This document shows, piece after piece, positions 35,342 to 46,315 of a DNA stretch of 64,000 nt (positions are counted from its first letter, which is position 1; each line of letters begins with the position of its first letter). This DNA comes from Tethya wilhelma (taxonomy: Eukaryota > Porifera > Demospongiae > Tethyida > Tethyidae). The position numbers were made by a program, and so were the translations under genes. The stretch is from NCBI GenBank assembly GCA_964030475.1, contig CAXIPT010000007.1, positions 5,597,792 through 5,661,791 on the forward strand, written 5' to 3'. The notes under the pieces are model-generated. The model was not told where the DNA came from. It saw only the letters and a list, made by a program, of their open reading frames with translations, and did not search any database.

Positions 35342-37809
35342 AGGCCAACTCCTTCACTCAAGACAAAGTTGAAGACCTTGTCGACCTAGTCAACCTCAAT
35401 GAGTCCAGTTCTCTACACGTCCTTAGACAACGCTACGCTAGCAGCCTCATTCACACCTTTGCCGGCCGTCATCTCATCGTCCTAAACCCCCTCAGGCCAC
35501 TCNGTGTGTGTGCGAGTCACTTGAGAGGGTGTCCGGTACAAAGAGTTGGCCATAAAAGAAATTGTCCCTACATTGCTAGATAATTTCCACCACTCCTCCC
35601 TTTCACTATACTTCCTCAAATTGTGTAGGCCTACACTGAAATGGGATATAGCAGTACACTATGTAGCACGTAAAATAAAACATAGGAGATGTAATGAGAC
35701 ACAGGAATGGCCAATTGAAATCGTAAAAGATAGCTAACAAGATGAAATGGCTGTTAGAGTATAATCATGTCGTTTTTGTCAGTTTTTATTCTTTTTTTAT
35801 ATATATTTTCCATCCACCTTGTAGATGCGAAGCTGGATGCTGTGGAGCTGTTGCTCCATTCCTTTGGCAGTGCAGCCACCATTTTGAACCCCCAGGCTAC
35901 TAGGTGTACCTGTCTCTACTCGTTGAACTTTGACCCCAGTGGTACAGTGGTTGGTGCTTCGGTTCAGGTAAGAGTAATAGATTGCATCTCTCACCCTCAC
36001 ACCCTCATACCCTCACACACTCATACCCTCACACCCTCACATTAATGCACACTCACACTCTCACACCCTCACATTCTCATATCCTCACACCCTCACACCC
36101 TCACACTCTCACACCCTCACACATTAGACCTACTATCTCGAAAAGAACAGGGTAGCCCAACGTCCAAACAACGAGGGAAACTTCAACATCTTCTACCAAC
36201 TGATAGCAGGCGCTGACGACCAGCTTCGGTCAGACCTGATGCTCAATGCACCAGTGGAACTAGATGAGCCCAACCTTTACTTCGGACCACTGGAAGATGT
36301 AAGACAATAGCTTGGTTGTGTCACGAGAATTTGTGCTTTTTTGTATCGTAAAAATTTGTAGCTGTGTGGTATGTGATGTTGTGTTGTTTTTGCTTTTTGA
36401 AGAATAGCTGGTCAGAGTATTGCTGATTGTGTGCTTAGCTAACAGAATATGCATTATCTGTGTTTGTATAAGTGCAATGTACTTGTGTCTGGACTTTGTA
36501 TTTCTACAGTGGAATGACACGTTTTTAGTGATTTTGTTGTGTGTCTGAAATAACTGTATGTTTAAGTTTTTTGTCAATATTTACAAATATTGTACACAAG
36601 TAAGTTCTCTCTCTCTCTCTCTCTCAATCTCTCTCTCCCTCTCTCCCTCTCCCTCTCTGTGTGTGTGCAGCAAACTCGCATTGAGAGTGCAGCATATGTG
36701 TGGGAGTTGATACAGAACTGTCTGGACATCCTTGGTGTCAGTCGTGAGGAGGCCATGGCTCTGTGGTCCCTCCTGGCCGCCATCTACCACCTCGGCTATG
36801 CTGGAGTCAGAAAAGGTGGGAGCATTTGTCTGCTACATACATTCGTACATATGTATGTGGTAATTTTTGCGTGAAAATTTGGCAAATTTGACTTGAGAAA
36901 GAAGAGTTGATTTTTACCCCTATTCAAATTGTGTCTGTTTCCAGTAAATTCGAATACTTGAATATTAAATTATCCATTATTCTGTACAATATACATCTTT
37001 GCGAATGTGTCATGATGATAAATGAAGCTCCATCTCTCTCTCCCCACTCCTTCAGGTCAGGTACGAGGCAGTGATTGTTTCATGAATCCCTCGGCTGCTC
37101 AAAGAGCTGCAGCCATTCTTGGCATCGACCACGAAGCTCTCGGCAAAGACATCTTCAGTCCCCCTCGCAGCGGGACCATGAGGGTGACGGCCCTCTACAA
37201 CTCCCCCCTCAATACCCTCACCTCCTCTCCCAGTGCCAGCGACACTACCTCCATCACCAGCTCTCTCTTTCTCGCAAACCTTGGCGGAAATCGTTCCGTG
37301 TTTTTAGACGCCTTTGTGACCGGACTCTACGAGCAGGCGTTCAACGCGCTCGTGTTGCTCATGAATAGGGCGCTCAATCCTCAAACAAGCTCCGCCCACA
37401 AGGGGCGGTCTCGGATCCACGTTGTCGATACCCCCGGGTTCCAGCATCGGGAGCTAGCGGGTGCACAAGATGGTGCCTCTTTTGACGATCTGTGTATGAA
37501 CTACGCTCAAGAGAGACTACAGATGCTGTTTCACGATTCCACGTTCACTTCCGAGCAGGATCGCTACTTGCAGGAGGAGATCAATTGGATGTTCTCGGAG
37601 GTTGCTGCCAGCCCTCTCTCGCTGATCGACACCATTGATAAACACGTGCCTCAGGTAAGACATTGGCAGAGATACAGTGCCTAGCTCTGTAGAAGTTAGA
37701 CTCATTCCTATGCAAGCTCTCTCCCCTTTGACCTTACACTTTCTGTAGAAGTAGTAAAATTTCTAGGAATTTTTTGTACGATTGTTACTGTTTTCAACAA
37801 AATGATGGG

Positions 37810-37853
<44 letters not shown>

Positions 37854-38599
37854 GTCGTGGTGGTGCTGTTGATCTTCACACTGACAGAAGAGGCGTCCTC
37901 TGGATCTTGGACGAAGAGTCGGTCTTCCCCGGAGCCTCTGACAGCAGCTTCTTGGATCGGGTACACATGTACCATGGTGACACCGATAAGGGGCAACCCC
38001 CGGTGATTAAAGTAATCAAAGAGGACAATCAATTCATATTACATCATNAGCTCTCTCTTTCTTGCAAACCTCGGCGGAAACCGTTCCGTGTTTTTAGACG
38101 CCTTTGTGACTGGACTCTACGAGCAGGCGTTCAACGCACTCGTGTTGCTCATGAACAGGGCGCTCAATCCCCAGTCTGGCTCTGCCCACAAGGGACGGTC
38201 TCGGATCCACGTTGTTGATACCCCCGGGTTCCAGCATCGGGAGTTAGCGGGTGCGCAAGATGGAGCCTCTTTTGACGATCTGTGTATGAACTACGCTCAA
38301 GAGAGACTACAGATGTTGTTTCACGATTCCACGTTCACTTCAGAGCAGGATCGCTACTTGCAGGAGGAGATCAATTGGATGTTCTCGGAGGTTGCTGCCA
38401 GCCCTCTCTCACTGATCGACACCATTGATAAACACGTGCCTCAGGTGAGACATTGGCAGAGATACAGTAGCTAGCTCTGTAGAAGTTAGACTCATTCCCG
38501 TGCAAACTCTCCCCTTTGACCTTACACTTACTGTAGAAGTAGTAAAATTTCTAGGAATTTTTTTGTACAATTGTTACTGTTTTCAACAAAATGATGGGT

Positions 38600-38652
<53 letters not shown>

Positions 38653-38960
38653 GTCGTGGTGGTGCTGTTGATCTTCACACTGACAGAAGAGGCGTCCTTT
38701 GGATCTTGGACGAAGAGTCTGTCTTCCCCGGAGCCTCTGACAGCAGCTTCTTGGATCGGGTACACATGTACCACGGCGACACCGATAAGGGGCAACCCCC
38801 AGTGATTAAAGTAATCAAAGAGGACAATCAATTCATATTACATCATTGTCAGCACTCTCTGCCTGTGTTGTACGACGCTAATGGCTGGGTGAAGAAGGCC
38901 AGGGAGCACCCATCCTTTAGAGTGGTGGTACAGGTCATGGCAGAGTCCAAGAGGTGAGGG

Positions 38961-39005
<45 letters not shown>

Positions 39006-41247
39006 ACTGCACTTTTGAGGAAATGTTGTATTTTCCTAATATTTTGTCATTTGAAGTGTGCTGTACAACTTCAGAATTGAACCTACCCTTTCCATTCCCA
39101 TTCCCCATTTTTCCATTCTCTATTCCTAACTTCTCATTCCCATGCAGTGAGAGTATAGCACGTGTGTTTCAAGGTCGTGGTGTAGCAGCCTCGGCCACCT
39201 CCCTCGGCACCTCCCAGCTCAAGGCGGACACCCATCATCGCTCCCTCTCCCGTACCACCTCCACTCAGGGTGCTGCCTCCCACTACAGCAGCCCCACCAC
39301 CGGCATCAAGAAGTCCTCCGTCTGTCTGCAGACCAAGTTCCAACTGGTAAGGAAGAGTGGGACTAGTAGGAGCATTTGATTGCAGAGTTTTGTTGTTTTT
39401 TGTTAGGAAATTCTTTACCGGTTTTATAGATATACATGCAATATGTGTGTGTGGGCGAGACTAGTAGCCGCATTTGATTGCTGAGTTTTGTTGTTTTTTG
39501 TTAGGAGACCCTTTTCCAGTTGCATAGTTGGGTCTTGATCTCCTTTTATTTCAGATCTAAATCATGTATACATCTGTGTGTGGATAGTGGTCCTTATTTC
39601 AGTATAATAGATCGTGCATTCATTCTTGTTCCTTGATTCAAGCCCGCCATATACCTGTATGCAAGCCCATCATGTTCACACACATGTACTACCGGTCTTT
39701 CTTTCTCTCTCTAGGACTCTCTAATTGATGTTCTCCGTAAGTCCAAGCAGTGGTTCATTCGTTGCATCCTGCCTCAACTACCCCACAAGCTCCCCGGAGC
39801 TCTCCCGGGACCTGACTCCTCCCACCAGCGCAGCGAGGAGGAGGAGGACGAGGCAGTGACCCACGGACACATCGACGTGCCTCTGGTTAGAGCTCAGATC
39901 AGAAGAGCTGAGCTGGTGAAAGCTGCCAGGATTTACAAACAAGGTATGGTACATATCTCAATCCTGTAATGATTTGTACATTGTATTTTGTAAACTTTAT
40001 TTAATTGTCATGCTAATGTACATTTTTGCGCTGCCTAGCTATTTTTAAAGATGTGATGTCATTTTTTTTTAGTTCTTACAACCACCTAGTTGACAAATCT
40101 CACTTTAGTACATGTTATAACAGTTATTTAGCATTGTCAAATTCTCTGCTAATACATACTCAGTATAGTTAACAGTAAGATTATATATAGAACAATATCA
40201 TATGTCTCAGAGAATTGTAACAAGTCTGTCTATAAAAGAGCGGTAGACATTTGTTGGATCAATCGACAACCAAGTCGCACCCGACCACCACCTTATCATC
40301 CCTCACTGCCGTACACCGCACCACGTCCCTATAAGCTCCGATACAGAGAGGACACGTGTTCCTGAACCTGATCAGCCTCTTTCCTTGCTTCGGTTCGCAA
40401 CGGAACTTCTTGTTTCCCTTTCTAAAGGCAAACTTGTCACATCCTCTCTTTTGAATCCTCCTTGAGCAGCTGTTGAATCCTGGATCAGCGCTCACGGTGA
40501 TGTTCTGTGCTCCGAATATCTGCGGGACCAGTTTGCACGTCGTTTCGGGTACTCCGAAATCGCAAGAGGGACAGCATTCGTTGGGTCTTGTCACCACCGG
40601 AAAGCCAAAACAGTCTTCCTTTGTGAGTCCGATGCAGTCTATAACGGCGCAGATCGGTTGGTTGTTGTCTTTATCACATTGGCAAAAGATGCAAGGTGTT
40701 TCAGCCCACTGTACATCACCGCCGGGAAGGAAGTTGACGCACCCTTTGAACTTGCAGTTGCTGTTTTCGCACGACGGGCAACACTCTCCAGGTGGGATGA
40801 CGGGGTTAGCACAGAGGGGCCGAGGACATAATACTGCACTGCAATCGGGTTGGGGTTTGCCCATCGCTTGACTTTGGTGGAGGAGGTATGGAGAGAGGAG
40901 CAGTAAGAGTGTGACAAAGATGGACGACATTGCTGCTAGAGATATATAGTACAAGAGTAGTGAAAATGGTTATTGTTGCTTGTAGTATTATTAATACGCT
41001 GCTATAGTTTTAATCTAGTTTGGATCTTGGTGCTCAAATGTTGTTGTTTTTTCGCTATGTACCTGTTGCTTGATCTTTTGTAGAAGATATATCGTAGCAA
41101 GATTCAGCTTTTTGTCATTCACTGATTTTCTGACTGACAGGCCAGACACAATGTCAATTGTTTTTATAGTGGCCTCATGTGAGCTTGTGTGTAATCCTGT
41201 GTTACGTGTATGTGTGTGTGAACACCCACACTTTAATAGTCATCTCA

Positions 41248-41302
<55 letters not shown>

Positions 41303-41499
41303 TGACCAGTCCTCAGTGTTGATTCTAGACGGTCATCATCACATCCTTGTAGCGAGAGAATGAGGGCTTTTATGTAATTNTTGTGTGCAATTTTTGTGTG
41401 GCAATTATTAGTCTTCTCAATTTCGTAGGCAGTATTGTCTTGCCTTGTTGATTCTGACAATCCATTTTCACTATCCACGCCCAACACACATGTGTACCA

Positions 41500-41538
<39 letters not shown>

Positions 41539-43508
41539 TTATGTGATGTGCAGTAATTGTGATTACGAATGGTTCTGTAACTTTTAATGGAGTTTGGTAC
41601 CTTGAGTGCTTTTGTTCTTCCTGCTTTCATTGCCACACACACCACACCCTTGACCTGAGTATCCTGTTTGGTTTACACACTTGTATGCACTAACTCTCAT
41701 TCACTCACTCTCACACACCCACACACACTCAACAGTTATAACTTTAATGTATTTTGGGGGTATAGCTCAGATGTGAATGGCTATAAATCAAGATTCAAAG
41801 TTATAACTCAAACTCATAAGTTATGACTCATGTTATAACTCAAACATGAATAGTTGTAACTCAAATTTGAGCATACACCCTCACACACACCCTCACACCC
41901 TCACGTCCTCACACACACCCTCACACCCTCTCACACACTCACACTCACAGGATTCCCCGAGCACATGTCCTTCTCTCAGTTCCGTCGTCGCTACGGTACC
42001 CTAGTTCCCTTTGACGACGGAACAGACTCCTCCTTCACGGACAAGGACAGCACCGAGTACATCCTATCCTCCCTCGTGGACAGACACGCCTTCAAGATAG
42101 GACTGAGCCAGGCCTTCCTCAGAGCGGGTACCCTCACTGCCTTGGACCGCCAGGTGGAGGATCGCACCCACAACACTATGGTCCTCTTCCAGGTAGGAGC
42201 TGTGGAAGTCTGAGAGCTTCTCTCTCTAGATATGAGCTTTATGAGTGAAAAGTTTCTGATTTATAGTAATATATTGTGTAGGCTTGCATGATAGCACCTC
42301 GTAAAATGGTGATTTTTGCTATTAGGTAAAATAGAGTGAAAAGTTTGTGATCTATAAGACATGCATGATTACACCTATGTATGACAATCTATCATAGGGT
42401 TGGAAATTTTTGCTATTAAAATAAAATTTTGGTAAAATTTTTTATTATGTTCTTAACCAAAATATCCCGGAAATTTTGCAAGCAAAAATATTTTGCCAGT
42501 GGAGTTCCCTGATTTATGGTACTATCATTTCCCCTCTGTTAGGCTCGGTGTAGAGGTTGGCTGGGGAGGCAGAAGTTTCAGACGATGCAAGTCCAAGATG
42601 CCGCGGCCGTTGTGATCCAAGACAACGTCCTCTCCTACCTGGAGCTGAGGGACTGGAGCTGGTGGAAGCTCTACCTCAAGGTGAAGCCCATGTTGGCCAT
42701 GTGGCGGGCCGAGGAGGAGATCAAGGACAGAGAGGTGAGTGAGGCCTTGGGAGGAGAATTGGTTGAAAAATGGTCTGTACGTGAAAGGCATTTACAAATC
42801 AAGTAGTATCATAAATACACAGTGTTCTCCCCAGGCCTTTTCAGCATGGGGGGGGGGGGCTATGCCTTTTTCTTAAGTTTACTTTTAATGTGGTAATGAG
42901 TGTGGTTAAAATCTTTTGAATATACCACAGAACCACACCCTATCTCTATGCCTTGCAGAATTTCTAGGGAGAACTCTGGATACAGTATGGTTTTGTTTAT
43001 CGAGCTAGACCCTTCTTCTACCCCGGCCTGATTTATACATTTTTTTATTTTGCTATTCCTGATCTCCACAGATCAGGGATATAGGAAAAGAAGGGTCTAG
43101 CTCCATAGACTAAGATGTGGTTGTGTTTATGTGATAATGATCAGTGTGTGTGTTCTTGAAAATTTTTAGTCCAAGATTGAGAAGTTGAAAACGAAAGTGG
43201 AGGCTTTGGAGAACGAGAGAGACATGTTGAAGGAATCAGAAGCCAACATGGAAGCTAAAGTGAGTAGCCACGTAGTTCCACCAACCAACTGTATTCATGT
43301 AATTCTTGCTCCTTTCTGCTTGCTTTTGAAGTATTCAAGCGTAGACTGTAGCTATTGTGTATATCTAAACACATTACTGTTCATATCTTGTGTCGTATTC
43401 AGAGCTTGTGTAGCAAAACATGATTGCATTCTAATAGTAGCACACCACTATTAGCTAGAGTAGTGTCAGCGCAAGTAAGTGTATTGCTGTTTTTGAAACT
43501 CACTTGTG

Positions 43509-43573
<65 letters not shown>

Positions 43574-45502
43574 GGTGACACAGATGTCAGCTCAACTAGA
43601 GAATGTGATGAACTCTGCCAATGAAGCTTCAGACCTCATGGAGAATGAACAGCTGGAGAAGAGAGAACTGGAAGAGAAACTCAACGAGGCCACTGTGAGT
43701 TTCATCACAAAAAAGTATTCGTGTAGATTATGGTTTATAACCAAGCTGCATTCTGTATATGTAACATGAACTGATAGAGACTGGCATAGGTGAATTTTTG
43801 GTGCTACTCAATACTACTTTCATTTTGTTGCGTTTCTTGCATCACGAATTACTACAATCACCCCCTCCCCACACACACAGGCTCACGAAGCAGAGCTAAA
43901 ACATGAAAATGAACAGCTTCAACTCCAGATAGCCGAGATGAGCATCCTAGCTCGCCTCAACAAGCAGTCAGAGGAGGGAGAGGAGAGCAGTGACACTGTC
44001 CTCGAGAAGTACTGGGAGACAAAGAGAGAGTTGGAGACACTCAGGCAGAGGGTCAGTTCAGAGTACGAGGATGAGATCGAGAGACTGGAGTCGGCCAAGA
44101 GGAGCATCGAGAAGAAGGTGGGTGTGTAGACCATGGTCCAGTACAATTTTTTCACAAAATCTCTTTGAATTAAATTAAGTGTATCTCAGCCTAAAAAAAG
44201 TCGTATAAAGCTGGAAATAGCACCAATGCGATCAGCTCAATAAGATCTTGTTTTTGTCTAAATTTACATTTATCGAATTTTGCCAATACCATGAACACCT
44301 GGTTTAATGCAATTTTTCACAAAATCTCTGTGAATTCAATTAAGTATATCTCAGCCTAGGAAGGTCGTATGAAGCTGGGACTAGTACCATTGTGATTAGC
44401 TCAATGAGATCTTTAAAATGGTGTGGTGTTTCACTAAATTCACATCTATCAAATTTTACTGCTACCATAATATACCATGGTCTAGTGTGATTTTTCTCGA
44501 TGAGATCTTTAAAATGATGCCATTTTTCATTAATTTCACTTATATCAAATTTTCCACAACCCTGAACTATGAAGCCTATATAATAAAACAGGTATTCCTT
44601 TGTCAATGACCATTTTCTCTCTCTTGTCACCACCAACGCCTCTAGCTTGCTGACTCTGAGAGTGAGAGGGACGATCTCCATCGCACCCTCACCTCCGTGA
44701 GGAAGAAGGCCGCCAAACTGGGACAAGAAATGAACGACCTTAAGCTCCACCTCGAGGCTCAGCAGTCACGCAACGCCGAGCTGGAAAAGAGACAAAGAAA
44801 GTGAGTCAAACTAATTTATAGTTATAATGTTGGCTAGGATAAGATGTACATATTATACAGCTTCAAAGAATTTGTGGCAAAAAAACTTTTGTGGTAAATT
44901 TCACCATCGGACTAGCTGAAAAATCTAAATTTTCACAAAATACAGCTGTATAGTCTGATGGTGAAATTTACCACAAAAGTTTTCATGAATCGTGATCTTA
45001 AATATAAGTGTTATTTAAGATCACGATTCTTGATTTTTTTTCTATAAAAAAAGACATGGAAGGACATTTGTGAATTCATGATGTACATACGACAATTTTA
45101 AACTATTATGGTGTGCTGTGTTTTCCTGTAGGTTTGATGCTGACTTGAGTGCTGCTAAGGAGGAGTCTACCGTCGAGGTCCAGGCCAAGGGGAAGCTGGC
45201 CAAAGAGATGGACCTGCTGCGTACAGAGTACAGTGAATTAAAAGACAAGTATAAGGTATGGTGTGCATCGTGTGTTGTGTGTGTGTGTGGTTCTGCAAAC
45301 GTTTGAAGGTATCATGTGCTCATGTAGTCGTGTCATGTTAGGAGTATGTACTGATACTGTATTAGCATGGTACTAGTTTTTGTATGTGAATCACAATAAT
45401 GTATGTACTATATGTAGTATTATATATAGTGAGAAAATTATTTTTGCTTCATTTTATATTTTTATCAGTCAATAGCTTTGAAGCTTTGTGTGAATGATAA
45501 TG

Positions 45503-45564
<62 letters not shown>

Positions 45565-46246
45565 ACGTAGGAACTGGAGGAGGAGAACAAACAGATCCGC
45601 CAGGAGAAGGAGGACCTGGAGGCGGAGATCCTCTCCCACACCTCTGACACCACGGAGTCAGAGCTCACCTCCATCAAACGGATGAAGAGAGATCTTGAAA
45701 CAAAGGTCGAAGAACTCGAGGACGAGCTGGATGAAGCTAGCATCAAGTATGTTATGGTGACGACCCTTTACCAACTGCTAGTGGTTAGATTTAGAGGTCA
45801 TTATATTAGCTGCTCAAACTTAGCAACTGTAGATCGAGAAATTTTCGCTTGTTTGATTTTTTTACGTTTAATTTTTGCCACTTTGACTGATTTTCGCCAC
45901 TTGCGCTTGTGACAAAATTTTCAACAACAAAAATTTCCCAATCTACAGTATACCAATGTTGTATGCCACTTGGAATACTCATATTCACCACAATAGTAAA
46001 TTTTATGCCTTAAAAATCATTCAATGTTCTGTCAATGTCTCTCCAGGCTAGACACAGTCCAGCAGGCCAAGGTCCGACTGGAGTTGTCCAATCAGACTCT
46101 CAAGCAGCAGCACCAGAAGGAGCTGGAAGGAAGGGAGGAAGAACTGGAGCAGATCAAGGCCACCATGAACAAGAAGGTCAAGTCTCTCAGTCAGCAACTG
46201 GAGGAGATGCACGAAGAGAAACAGGCAGCTGTAAAGGTAGGAGAAG

Positions 46247-46315
<69 letters not shown>

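Noticed and set aside
37056..38953. Genuine internal duplication of the myosin motor domain
   Set aside because: Identity extends through the intron, copy A is cut inside an exon, and an N separates the copies; allelic contigs explain this better.
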